From positions 1 to 37,009 of the forward strand of contig JAZNQO010000015.1 in assembly GCA_045590215.1 (NCBI GenBank): a DNA stretch of 37,009 nt. The letters run 5' to 3'. Position numbers and translations under genes: made by a program. Source of the DNA: RUG563 sp045590215. Lineage in GTDB: Bacteria; Bacillota; Clostridia; Christensenellales; Aristaeellaceae. Below, piece after piece: positions 15,812 to 24,243 of the stretch (positions are counted from its first letter, which is position 1; every line of letters begins with the position of its first letter). A model generated the notes under the pieces. That model did not search any database and was not told the DNA's origin. It saw nothing but the letters and a program-made list of their open reading frames with translations.

Positions 15812-17326
15812 GTGAAAGCAAAACATAGGATTCTGGCGTTGCTTCTGGCCGTTTTGATTCTGACCACATCGTTTGGCACTGCCTTGGCGGCAGACGATGG
15901 CTACGCCAGCACATATACCTACAACTACGACTACTGGAGCGATATCCGGGAATCCCCGGACGCCTACCGTGTGGAAAAGGTCATTTACAGCAAAGATTTG
16001 GGGCTGGAAGTGGCCATGAAAAAGCCCCAGGCCCTGTTCGTGCAGGGGAAAGACCTGTATATCGTGGATACGGGCAACAACCGCATCCTGCAGGTGACCC
16101 GTGAAGGCAACGAATACACCCTGACCCGTATCATCGATAAGATTCAGGGTTGCGATGTGACGAACTTAAACAGCCCCAGCGACGTGAACGTGGACAAGGA
16201 TGGCAATATCTACATTGCCGATACCAATAACCAGCGCGTGGTGATGGTGGATAAGGACCTGAACTTCATCAAGCAGTTCACCAAGCCCAACGACTCCACC
16301 TTTGACCAGTCCCTGTCCTTCCTGCCCAATAAGCTGGTGGTGGACGTTTCCGGCCGTGTGTTCACTTTGGCCACCAACGTGAACAAGGGTATCGTGAAGT
16401 TTGAAGCCGATACCACCTTCACCGGTTATGTGGGTGCCAACAAGGTTTCTTACAGCCTCTACGAATACATCTGGAAAACCTGGTTCTCCACCAAAGAACA
16501 GCGTGAACAGCAGGCTAACTTCGTGCCCACCGAATACTGCAACATCTACATGGACGAAGATTCCTTCATCTATGCCACCAACGTGGTGTTCAGTGAATAT
16601 GACCTGCTTTACGACGTGGCCCAGCCCATCCGCCGCCTGAACGGCATCGGGAACGACATTCTGATCAAGAATGACCGCTATCCCCCCATCGGCGAATTGT
16701 ATTGGGTGGAGCAGAACAACCACTACGGTCCTTCCAAGTTCCACGATATCACGGTGCTGGAAAACGATATCTATGTGGCAGTGGATAAGACCCGTGGCCG
16801 TCTGTTTGGCTATGACAGTCAGGGCATTTTGCTGTGGGCCTTTGGCAACACGGGCAGCAGCGAAGGCACTTTCAATAATGCCATTTCCGTGGAACATATG
16901 GGCAAAGACCTGTTCGTATTGGACGAAACGGAATGCAGCATCACTTCCTTCGTTCCCACGGAATACGGCAATCTGATCTATGACGCCAGCGATGCTTACC
17001 TGAACGGCAATTATGACGGATCTGCCAAGTTGTGGGAAGAAGTGCTCAAGCACAACGCCAACTATAATCTGGCCTTCATCGGGATCGGCCGTGCGCTGAT
17101 GCGCAGCGAGCAATTCACCGAAGCCATGGATTATTTCAAGATGGCGATGGACCGTGATAATTACGGCCGTGCCTTCCGCCTGTATCGCAAAATCTGGGTG
17201 GAAGAAAACATCGGCTGGATGGCCGCTTTGCTTGCGGTGATTGTGATTGTGCCGTTGGTACTCAAGCAAATCAAAAAGAGAAAGATGGAGGTGGAAGCAT
17301 ATGAGCGAAATCAGGTTGCAAAGTAA
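15812..17326 (+). CDS. Secreted, C-terminally anchored NHL-repeat protein with TPR segment
   Basis: 504 residues, starting at GTG 15812 (AAGGGGG upstream). A signal peptide ends at ALA-AD near residue 27. Residues about 60-390 contain NHL-type propeller blades (LFVQGKDLYIVDTGNNRILQ; NVDKDGNIYIADTNNQRVV; VDVSGRVFTLATN; NDIYVAVDKTRGRLFGYD; KDLFVLDE). Residues about 390-460 form a TPR-like helical pair (GNYDGSAKLWEEVLK, QFTEAMDYFKMAM). A membrane helix at about 469-488 (MAALLAVIVIVPLVL) and a basic tail (KQIKKRK) hold it in the membrane with the propeller outside. It resembles gluconolactonase-like or NHL binding proteins, but no catalytic set is obvious. It overlaps the YIP1 gene by 26 nt and probably forms a complex with it. 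Confidence 0.86.
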   Translation: MKAKHRILALLLAVLILTTSFGTALAADDGYASTYTYNYDYWSDIRESPDAYRVEKVIYSKDLGLEVAMKKPQALFVQGKDLYIVDTGNNRILQVTREGNEYTLTRIIDKIQGCDVTNLNSPSDVNVDKDGNIYIADTNNQRVVMVDKDLNFIKQFTKPNDSTFDQSLSFLPNKLVVDVSGRVFTLATNVNKGIVKFEADTTFTGYVGANKVSYSLYEYIWKTWFSTKEQREQQANFVPTEYCNIYMDEDSFIYATNVVFSEYDLLYDVAQPIRRLNGIGNDILIKNDRYPPIGELYWVEQNNHYGPSKFHDITVLENDIYVAVDKTRGRLFGYDSQGILLWAFGNTGSSEGTFNNAISVEHMGKDLFVLDETECSITSFVPTEYGNLIYDASDAYLNGNYDGSAKLWEEVLKHNANYNLAFIGIGRALMRSEQFTEAMDYFKMAMDRDNYGRAFRLYRKIWVEENIGWMAALLAVIVIVPLVLKQIKKRKMEVEAYERNQVAK

Positions 17327-17981
17327 GCCTGCCGGCGGCTTCAAGGAAAAATGGCATCGCTATGTGGAATCCTTGAAATATGCCAAGTATGTCATCTTCC
17401 ATCCCTTTGACGGTTTCTGGGATCTGGCCCATGAAAAGAAGGGCTCTCTGGCCGTTGCCACCACGTTCCTGGTATTGTTCCTGGTAACGCATGTGCTGAA
17501 GCTGATGTACACCAACTTCCAGTTCATCGCCGCACCTTTGCAGTATGTGAACGTGTTTGAGCAGGCCGGTTCTCTCCTGCTGCCCTTCCTGATTCTCTGC
17601 CTTGCCAACTGGAGCTTCACCACGCTCTTTGACGGTAAAGGCCGGTTCAGCGATATTTACATCGCTATGTGCTATGCACTGGTTCCCTACATTTTCATTC
17701 AGCTGCCCCTGGTTTTCATCAGCAATATCATTGCTTTTGACGAAGCAGCATTCTATACGGTGCTGATGGGGCTGTCCATTGTATGGTCTGTGGGGCTTGT
17801 GTTTGTGGGCCTGATGGAAGTGCATGACTATTCTCCCGGGAAGACGGTTATCTTCCTGATTTTCACGATTCTGGGGGCGGCTATCATCATCTTCCTGCTG
17901 CTTGTGTTCTTCAGCTTGCTGGGTGATGCGGTTGCGTTCTTTGTATCCCTCTATCGTGAATGTGCATTCAGATTGACATAA
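17301..17981 (+). CDS. YIP1-family integral membrane protein
   Basis: 226 residues from the ATG at 17301 (GGAGGTG upstream), overlapping the previous gene by 26 nt in another frame. A soluble N-terminus with YAKYVIFHPFDGFWDL, a typical start of bacterial YIP1 proteins, is followed by five predicted helices at about 51-70, 88-108, 122-145, 152-172 and 180-205. The mid-segment ANWSFTTLFDGKGRFSDIY and then YALVPY match the conserved Yip1 core. The bacterial family has no settled role. Here it lies between two anchored extracytoplasmic proteins inside an importer operon, suggesting a scaffold or assembly factor. Confidence 0.88.
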   Translation: MSEIRLQSKPAGGFKEKWHRYVESLKYAKYVIFHPFDGFWDLAHEKKGSLAVATTFLVLFLVTHVLKLMYTNFQFIAAPLQYVNVFEQAGSLLLPFLILCLANWSFTTLFDGKGRFSDIYIAMCYALVPYIFIQLPLVFISNIIAFDEAAFYTVLMGLSIVWSVGLVFVGLMEVHDYSPGKTVIFLIFTILGAAIIIFLLLVFFSLLGDAVAFFVSLYRECAFRLT

Positions 17982-17994
17982 GGAGGGAAGAAGA

Positions 17995-20559
17995 ATGAAA
18001 AAAGTAATTTTGCGACTGCTTCCCTGGATTATCGGGCTGGGATTGATTGCAGCTCTGGTGATTTTCGTGGGTATTCCGATTTATTCTCAGGAAGAGGAAA
18101 TCCTCTATGAAGAACCGGAAATCTACTTCTACGAAGGTCAGGAAGAGCCCTTTGTGATGGAAAATGAAAACCTGACTTTTGAATTGGATCCTGCAACATC
18201 TCATTTCACGGTAACGGATAAATCCACCAATCTTGTGTGGAAATCCAATCCGGAAAATGCCGATAAAGATCCGATTGCCATTGCTGCCAATAAGGATTTG
18301 ATGCGGTCTACGGCTATTGTGACCTACACCAACTCCAGCGGTTCCATTGATCTGGAAAACTATACCCTTTCCATCGTCAACCGGAATTACAATATCGAAC
18401 AAGTGTCGGACACTGAAATTCATGTGAAATACGCCATCGGCAGAATTGAACGTGAATATCAGATCCCCAGTGCCATTCCCAAGGAACGCTATGAAGCCTT
18501 CCTGGACAGCGTAAAGAAATCTACCCAGAAAAAAATCAAGAGCAGCTATTCCCTCTATGAACCGGATAAGCTGAGCAAGAAAAAGAACCTTGAAGAGACC
18601 ATGGCTCTGTATCCTGCCATTGCAGAGCAGGCCATGTATATCCTCAATTCTGATGTTAAGGCCAGCAACAAGGAAAAGCTGGAAGGCTATTTTGCCGAAG
18701 CCGGATACACCAGAGAAGATTACGAGCTGGATTTGCAGTGGGTGGCAGCATCCCGTGAAACCGGCGGCCCGGTGTTCAATGTGACGTATATTTACCGGCT
18801 GGAAGGCAACGACCTTGTGGTGGAAGTGCCCTACGAAGAAATCCGCTGCCGTGGCGATTATCCCATCACCTCTGTGGCAGTGCTGCCCATGTTCGGTGCC
18901 GTGGATAATGCGCATGAAGGCTTCATCCTGCTGCCTGAAGGCGGCGGTGCGCTGATCCGTTATAACAACGGCAAGCTGGCGCAGAACCCCTACTATTCCA
19001 ACTTGTACGGCTGGAATTACAGCACCTACCGTAACGAATTGGTCAACGAAACCCGCAGCAGCTTCCCTGTCTTTGGCATGACCAATGAAACCGGTTCCTT
19101 CATCTGCATCATAGAAGGTGCCACTTCCTATGCCAGCATTCAGGCAGACGTCAGCATGCGCCTGAACACCTATAACTGGGTGCGTGCCAAGCACAGCGTG
19201 CTGCACTTTGACCAGTATAACGTTTCCGCCAAAACATCTAACCTTGTGTTCATGTATGAAAAGGCCATTCCCGCCGATACCGTCATCCATCGCTATCGCT
19301 TCCTGGACAGCAACAGCTATGTGGATATGGCAACGACTTATGGCGATTATCTGCGTGGCAAGGAAGAATATGCCGGAGACACGGCTTCCAAAGATGTGCC
19401 CGTTTCCGTGGAACTGGTTGGCGCCATTGACAAGACCATGGTGAAGTTTGGCCTTCCTGTGGATTCCGTCGTGCCCACCACCACCTTCGCCGATGCAGAA
19501 AAGATGCTGCTGGAAATGAAGGATGCGGGCATTAACAACCTGAACGTCCGCATGAGCGGCTGGGCTAATGGCGGCATCACCCAGAAGGTGCTGACCAAGG
19601 TGAAGGTGCTCAAGGAATTGGGCGGCAAAGAGGCCATGAGCCGGCTGATTGATACCGCTGCCAAGAACGATGTGAACCTTTACTTCGACGGTATTACTTG
19701 CTTTGCCTATGACAGCGGCTTGCTGCAAGGGTTCATTCCTTTCCGGGATGCGGCCAAGTTCACCACCCGTGAACAGGCTCTCATCTATCCCTATGACCCC
19801 ATCATCTATCTGGGCGATGCGGAATGGCGGGATGAATTCTATCTGGTGAAGCCCCGCTATGCCAAGCAGAACACCACAAACCTCATTCAGGCACTGGCTG
19901 AACAGAAGGCTGCCGGTATTGCTTTCCGTGATATTGGTTATCTGGTCAGCGGCGACTATAACCCCAAGGATACCGTCACCCGTCAGCAAGTGGTTGCGAT
20001 GAATATCGAATCCATGAAGGAAGCAACGGCTGCCGGCCAGAAGGTGCTGATCCGCAACGGTAACGACTATGCCGTTCCCTACGCCGATCTCATCACCGAT
20101 ATGGACCTGCTTGGCACCAAGTATTCCATTCTGGATGAAACCATTCCCTTCTATCAGATTGCCCTGCACGGCATGAAGGATTATACCGGCGAACCGCTGA
20201 ACATTGCAGGCGACTTCGCAACGGAAATGCTGCGCTGCGCCGAATACGGTGCCGGCCTGAACTTCACCTTCATGCAGGAAGATGCCAAGATCCTGCAGGA
20301 TTCTTTCCACTCCACGCTCTATGGCTCTCATTACGATTCCTGGAAGGAAGAAGTTCTCACGCTGATCGGCCAGTATCAGAAGGATATGGAAGGCCTCAAT
20401 CAGCAGCGCATCGTGGGTTACGAAAAGCTGAGCGATACCGTTTCCGCCACTGAATACGAAGACGGCACCAAGGTCTACGTGAACTACAGCGATGAAGCAT
20501 ACGAAAAGAACGGTATTTCTGTGGCAGCACGCAGCTATGCCGTGGAAAGGGGGGAATGA
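17995..20559 (+). CDS. DUF5696 protein, membrane-anchored, predicted beta-sandwich plus TIM-barrel glycosidase-like
   Basis: 854 residues, AAGGAGGG before the ATG. A single N-terminal helix (about 9-28) without lipobox anchors it outside, followed by an acidic linker. Residues about 50-470 are strand-rich (NLTFELDPATSHFTVTDKST; ILLPEGGGALIRYNNGK), like the N-terminal sandwich of GH97- or GH31-type enzymes. A helical insertion lies at about 160-240. From about 480 the pattern of strand-helix repeats suggests a barrel: NVRMSGW near 516, LYFDG near 564, AFRDIGYLVSGDYN near 643, ILDETIPFYQIALHG near 711. Asp and Glu at these strand ends are candidate catalytic residues. The family name is recognised; glycosidase activity is inferred from fold pattern and context and is unproven. 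Confidence 0.8.
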   Translation: MKKVILRLLPWIIGLGLIAALVIFVGIPIYSQEEEILYEEPEIYFYEGQEEPFVMENENLTFELDPATSHFTVTDKSTNLVWKSNPENADKDPIAIAANKDLMRSTAIVTYTNSSGSIDLENYTLSIVNRNYNIEQVSDTEIHVKYAIGRIEREYQIPSAIPKERYEAFLDSVKKSTQKKIKSSYSLYEPDKLSKKKNLEETMALYPAIAEQAMYILNSDVKASNKEKLEGYFAEAGYTREDYELDLQWVAASRETGGPVFNVTYIYRLEGNDLVVEVPYEEIRCRGDYPITSVAVLPMFGAVDNAHEGFILLPEGGGALIRYNNGKLAQNPYYSNLYGWNYSTYRNELVNETRSSFPVFGMTNETGSFICIIEGATSYASIQADVSMRLNTYNWVRAKHSVLHFDQYNVSAKTSNLVFMYEKAIPADTVIHRYRFLDSNSYVDMATTYGDYLRGKEEYAGDTASKDVPVSVELVGAIDKTMVKFGLPVDSVVPTTTFADAEKMLLEMKDAGINNLNVRMSGWANGGITQKVLTKVKVLKELGGKEAMSRLIDTAAKNDVNLYFDGITCFAYDSGLLQGFIPFRDAAKFTTREQALIYPYDPIIYLGDAEWRDEFYLVKPRYAKQNTTNLIQALAEQKAAGIAFRDIGYLVSGDYNPKDTVTRQQVVAMNIESMKEATAAGQKVLIRNGNDYAVPYADLITDMDLLGTKYSILDETIPFYQIALHGMKDYTGEPLNIAGDFATEMLRCAEYGAGLNFTFMQEDAKILQDSFHSTLYGSHYDSWKEEVLTLIGQYQKDMEGLNQQRIVGYEKLSDTVSATEYEDGTKVYVNYSDEAYEKNGISVAARSYAVERGE

Positions 20560-20562
20560 TCC

Positions 20563-21543
20563 ATGGCGAAAGATAAAAGTCTGAACAGCCGTTGGTATGA
20601 TGGCATTGTCAACACATTCAAAATCTATGTGCCCGGCAATGAAATCTATCGCACCATGCCTGCCCGTAATGCCCGCACCGGCACCCTGTTCGTGCTTCCG
20701 TTTATTCTGGGTTTCTTGGTTTTCATGGTTCGTCCTCTGATTGAATCGTTCTACATGAGCCTGTGCGATATCACTATCATCCCCGGTCAGGGGTATCAGG
20801 CTGATTTCTGGGGCTTCCGCCAGTATGCCAATGCCTTTGGTGTGGATCCGAACTTTAACCAGCTTCTGCTGGAAGAAATCGGCCGCATGGCCATCAACAC
20901 CATTGCCACGCTGGTTGTGAGCTTCCTTGTGGCAGTGATACTGAATCAGGAATTCAAGGGCCGCACGCTCTGCCGTGCCATCTTCTTCCTGCCGGTTATC
21001 CTGTCCTCCGGCGTTCTGCCCGGCTTGGAATCCCAGAACGAATTTTACAACATGATGCAGACCATCAGCACTGAAATGCAGGACGCTGCCGGCGTGAACC
21101 TTTCTGCCGCACTGCAGCAGCTGCTGTCTGTTTCCGGCGTGGGTGCCGGTGTGTTCGATGTGATTTTCACCATGATTGACTCCATCTACGATATCGTGAT
21201 GGCATCCGGTATCCAGATCATCGTGTTCCTGACGGGCTTGCAGTCCATTTCTCCCTCCCTGTATGAAGCAGCGGATGTAGAAGGCTGCTCCGCTTGGGAA
21301 TCCTTCTGGAAGATCACATTCCCCATGGTCAGCCCGCTGCTGCTGGTGAACTGCATTTACACCATCGTTGACTTCTTCATGAAGAACGATAACAAGGTGA
21401 TGGAGCATATCAACGGCATCCAGTCTCGCCTGAATTATGGTCTCAGCTCTGCCATGAGTTGGATTTACTTCGGCGTTGCGGTTTTGTTCATCGCCATTTG
21501 CTCCTTCATCATTTCCAAGGGGGTGCATTATTATGAAGACTAA
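20563..21543 (+). CDS. Sugar ABC transporter permease, MalF type (second pair)
   Basis: 326 residues with six predicted helices, the first at about 43-62 (GTLFVLPFILGFLVFMVRP). The EAA loop reads LYEAADVEGCSAWESFWKI then TFPMVSP near 233-258; DVEG replaces the usual DVDG. It starts 3 nt after the DUF5696 stop, with GGAAAGGGGGG as ribosome site. It overlaps the next permease gene by 11 nt. Together they make a second heteromeric importer channel in the same transcript. Confidence 0.93.
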   Translation: MAKDKSLNSRWYDGIVNTFKIYVPGNEIYRTMPARNARTGTLFVLPFILGFLVFMVRPLIESFYMSLCDITIIPGQGYQADFWGFRQYANAFGVDPNFNQLLLEEIGRMAINTIATLVVSFLVAVILNQEFKGRTLCRAIFFLPVILSSGVLPGLESQNEFYNMMQTISTEMQDAAGVNLSAALQQLLSVSGVGAGVFDVIFTMIDSIYDIVMASGIQIIVFLTGLQSISPSLYEAADVEGCSAWESFWKITFPMVSPLLLVNCIYTIVDFFMKNDNKVMEHINGIQSRLNYGLSSAMSWIYFGVAVLFIAICSFIISKGVHYYED

Positions 21544-22537
21544 TGCTGCTCAACATAAGCAGAGCTTTTCCATGCGTAATAAGCGCTCCAATGGCAGTTA
21601 TGCAAAGATCCGTGCCCGGAAAATGGCGGTGTCCATCATCCGTGGTTTGCTGTTGTTCGGCCTGTGCTTCATGATTATCCAGCCCATTCTTACTCGTTTC
21701 TGCACCAGCATCATGGAGGAAAAGGACCTGTACGATTCCACCATCATCCTGCTGCCCCGGAACGTGACAACGCAGAACTTCAAGGATGCTTTCAACCTGC
21801 TGGCTATTCCTACCTCCATTCTGAACACAGCGTGGACTTCCGTCCTGCTGGCCACTTTGCAGGTCATTTCTTGCACCATCGTGGCCTATGGCTTTGCCCG
21901 GTATGAGTTCCCGCTGAAAAAATTCTGGTTTGGCTGCACGGTGGCTCTGATTATCATCCCTCCGCAGACCATTGCCACGTCCCTTGTCACCAGCTTCGCC
22001 AATTTCGATATTTTCGGCATTGTGAAAGCCCTCAACGGCGGCAAGACGTTGAACCTGAAAGGTTCCATTTTGCCCTATTGCCTCATGAGCCTGACCTGCA
22101 TGGGCTTGAAAAACGGTCTTTACATCTTCATGCTGCGTCAGTATTTCCGGGGCGTGCCCAAGAGCCTGGAAGAAGCGGCCTATATCGACGGCTGCGGCAC
22201 CATGCATACTTTCACCAAGATCATGCTGCCCGATGCTGTGCCGATCATCATGAGCTGCTTCCTGTTCGGTGTTGTTTGGCAGTGGACGGACCTGTTCTAC
22301 ACCCGTAACTTCCTCTCCGGCTATACCATGCTGTCCACCAAGATGGCCAACATGGTATCTTCCATGGCTCGTTACTTCTCCGATCAGGTGGGCACCAACA
22401 TCGTTGTGCCTGCCGCCCGTTCCCAGCAGTTCATTTCCATTGCAGTGGTGATCTGCTCCGTGCCCCTGATTATTCTCTACTGCTTCACCCAGAAGACTTT
22501 CGTTAAGTCTCTGGCCATGACGGGCAGCAAGGAATAA
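21533..22537 (+). CDS. Sugar ABC transporter permease, MalG type (second pair)
   Basis: 334 residues from the ATG at 21533 (AAGGGGGTG upstream), overlapping the partner's stop by 11 nt; the frame stays open upstream but without a ribosome site. Six helices are predicted, with a basic N-terminus (KIRARKMAVSIIRG). The EAA loop is SLEEAAYIDGCGTMHTFTKI then MLPDAVP near 211-236. This is the last gene of the 12-kb operon. The matching solute-binding protein follows after 170 nt under its own promoter. Confidence 0.93.
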   Translation: MKTNAAQHKQSFSMRNKRSNGSYAKIRARKMAVSIIRGLLLFGLCFMIIQPILTRFCTSIMEEKDLYDSTIILLPRNVTTQNFKDAFNLLAIPTSILNTAWTSVLLATLQVISCTIVAYGFARYEFPLKKFWFGCTVALIIIPPQTIATSLVTSFANFDIFGIVKALNGGKTLNLKGSILPYCLMSLTCMGLKNGLYIFMLRQYFRGVPKSLEEAAYIDGCGTMHTFTKIMLPDAVPIIMSCFLFGVVWQWTDLFYTRNFLSGYTMLSTKMANMVSSMARYFSDQVGTNIVVPAARSQQFISIAVVICSVPLIILYCFTQKTFVKSLAMTGSKE

Positions 22538-22575
22538 TTCGGCAAGAAAAAGCAATAAATATACACAAAAATATC

Positions 22576-22604
22576 TTGCAAACCTGTGAGATATGGTGTA
22601 TAAT
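22576..22604 (+). promoter_or_regulatory. Promoter of the second solute-binding protein gene
   Basis: TTGCAA (22576-22581), 17 bp, TATAAT (22599-22604). It gives the binding protein its own transcript, independent of the permease operon, fitting the usual excess of binding protein over permeases. Confidence 0.78.
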
Positions 22605-22647
22605 AAGCCAAGAAAGTGCAGTTCTGCTGCAAATTAACTTTGTAACT

Positions 22648-22681
22648 ATATGAATGCAGTACGATTTTCGTGCATTCATAT
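22648..22681 (+). promoter_or_regulatory. Perfect 11-bp inverted repeat in the 5' UTR
   Basis: ATATGAATGCA (22648-22658) pairs with TGCATTCATAT (22671-22681) around a 12-nt loop that itself holds CGA/TCG. It lies after the expected start of transcription and ends about 9 nt before the AAAGGAGG ribosome site. It could stabilise the mRNA, modulate translation or serve as an operator. Confidence 0.65.
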
Positions 22682-22707
22682 GGAAAATAAAAAGGAGGAA
22701 CTCCAAC

Positions 22708-24075
22708 ATGAAGAAATTGGTTGCTCTGCTTCTGGCTGTCATGATGCTGTCCGGCGTTGTGGCTCTGGCCGAAGCCCCCGAAGGCTACCCCGCTGTTGTC
22801 GAAGGCATCGACTTTGGCGGCCGTACCGTCACCATCTACGACTGGTATTGGACCGGCCGTAACGATGAACCCCTCACTGAAGAAGCAGACCTGTATGCTT
22901 ATCAGGATTGGATTCAGGAAACCTACAACGTGAAAGTTGAACAGGTTGGCGATGCTTATGACTGGGAACAGTCCATCAACTACCTGACTGACTACGTTAT
23001 GAATCCTGACCCCTCCAAGCTGGCTATCTTCACCATGCCTCAGGACTTCATCGGCCCCGCTATCAAGAACAACCTGATCGCTCCCCTGCAGGATGTTGTG
23101 AACCTGGAACTGGAACAGTGGAACCAGGGCACCATCGAATTCATGACCCAGAACGGCAATGTGCTGGGCCTGTGGACTGGCGCTTCCGAACCCCGTGAAT
23201 GCATCTTCTTCAACACGAAGCTGCTGAAGGATGCTGGCGTGGATCCCGATTCCATCTATGACATGCAGGCTAACGGCACCTGGACCTGGGATGCTTTCCT
23301 GGATCTGCTTGCCAAGGTTCAGAAGGACATTGACGGCGACGGCGTTATCGACCAGTATGGCGTAACCGGCTCTGGCGACGACCTTTTTATTGCTGCTGTT
23401 GCTAACAATGGCGCTTACTTCTTCAAGATGGTTGATGGCAAGCTCGTGAGCGGCCTGAACAGCGAAAACATGCTGGAAGCCTTCCAGTTCATTCGCACCG
23501 TCCGTGACAACTACTTCGACAAGGCCAAGACCGACGCCGAAGGCAACACCGAATCCTGGGACTACTACAAGAACGCTTTCGTTCAGGGCCGCGGCGTATT
23601 CCGCTTTGGCCAGACCTGGGAAGGCTACAACGGCAATCAGGAAATGAACAATGCTGACGACTTTGAATGGGGCTGCGTTGCATTCCCCACTGGTCCCAAG
23701 GCTGAAGCTGGCTCCTATGTGTCTGTTGTTAACGACAACGTCCTGTGCATCCCCGCCATCTACGGCGAAGAAGACATGAAGCTCTTGGGCTTCCTGCTCA
23801 ACACCTGGTGGGCTCCCACTCCCGGCTACGAAGATGACACCGAATCCTGGATCCTCAACAAGTACGACCTGACCGATGACCGCGCTGTGGATGAAACCTA
23901 CGCTATGATGCGTGAAGCCGAACACGCCGTGCGTGACTGCTACGTGTTCCTTGGCGACAAGAACACCGTGCTCGGTCCCGACCTGCTGTGGGCCATCGAC
24001 TGGAACGATCCCGCCGCTCTGGTGGAAACCGTTGCTCCCATCTTCGATGCTCGCGCTGAAGACTTCAACAAATAA
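22708..24075 (+). CDS. Extracellular carbohydrate-binding protein (family 1), non-lipidated
   Basis: 455 residues from the ATG at 22708 (AAAGGAGG upstream). A signal peptide (MKKLVALLLAVMMLSGVVA) ends at ALA-EA near residue 21; there is no lipobox Cys. The mature protein is a typical family 1 solute-binding protein: an N-terminal lobe with VEQVGDAYDWEQSINYL and LAIFTMPQD, a hinge region with GLWTGASEP and CIFFNTKLLKDAGVDPDS, and the tryptophan-rich TWTWDAFLDLLAKVQKDIDG. Codon choice is very biased, suggesting high expression. It has its own promoter, hairpin and terminator and probably serves the second permease pair. How it stays at the cell surface without a lipid anchor is unclear. Confidence 0.92.
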   Translation: MKKLVALLLAVMMLSGVVALAEAPEGYPAVVEGIDFGGRTVTIYDWYWTGRNDEPLTEEADLYAYQDWIQETYNVKVEQVGDAYDWEQSINYLTDYVMNPDPSKLAIFTMPQDFIGPAIKNNLIAPLQDVVNLELEQWNQGTIEFMTQNGNVLGLWTGASEPRECIFFNTKLLKDAGVDPDSIYDMQANGTWTWDAFLDLLAKVQKDIDGDGVIDQYGVTGSGDDLFIAAVANNGAYFFKMVDGKLVSGLNSENMLEAFQFIRTVRDNYFDKAKTDAEGNTESWDYYKNAFVQGRGVFRFGQTWEGYNGNQEMNNADDFEWGCVAFPTGPKAEAGSYVSVVNDNVLCIPAIYGEEDMKLLGFLLNTWWAPTPGYEDDTESWILNKYDLTDDRAVDETYAMMREAEHAVRDCYVFLGDKNTVLGPDLLWAIDWNDPAALVETVAPIFDARAEDFNK

Positions 24076-24107
24076 TTGAAGTTTCCGGTTATCTGAAAAG
24101 ATGATTG

Positions 24108-24136
24108 GGCCGCTGTGGAAACACAGCGGCCTTTTC
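24108..24136 (+). terminator. Rho-independent terminator after the second binding protein
   Basis: GGCCGCTGTG (24108-24117) pairs perfectly with CACAGCGGCC (24122-24131) around a GAAA tetraloop, followed by TTTTCC. It separates the importer transcripts from the fucosidase gene. Confidence 0.92.
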
Positions 24137-24183
24137 CTATGCAATTATCTATAGGGCAGTATGGATATAAAGAAGAAATCACG

Positions 24184-24212
24184 TTTACAGAAGCGAGCGG
24201 ATTTGTTATAAT
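24184..24212 (+). promoter_or_regulatory. Promoter of the alpha-L-fucosidase gene
   Basis: TTTACA (24184-24189), 17 bp, TATAAT (24207-24212), 31 bp upstream of the ATG, with AGAGGAAA as ribosome site. Confidence 0.78.
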
Positions 24213-24243
24213 AAAGAAAAGAAAATTGAAAAGAGGAAATCCT

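Noticed and set aside
17968..21528. Minus-strand open frame of over 1100 codons opposite YIP1-end, DUF5696 and permease genes
   Set aside because: It spans several real plus-strand genes with clear family motifs; antisense frames stay open because of codon bias.
20563..21543. Unusual inserted domain in the second MalF-type permease (about residues 148-200)
   Set aside because: The segment falls at the normal external loop between conserved helices and is close to the usual length.
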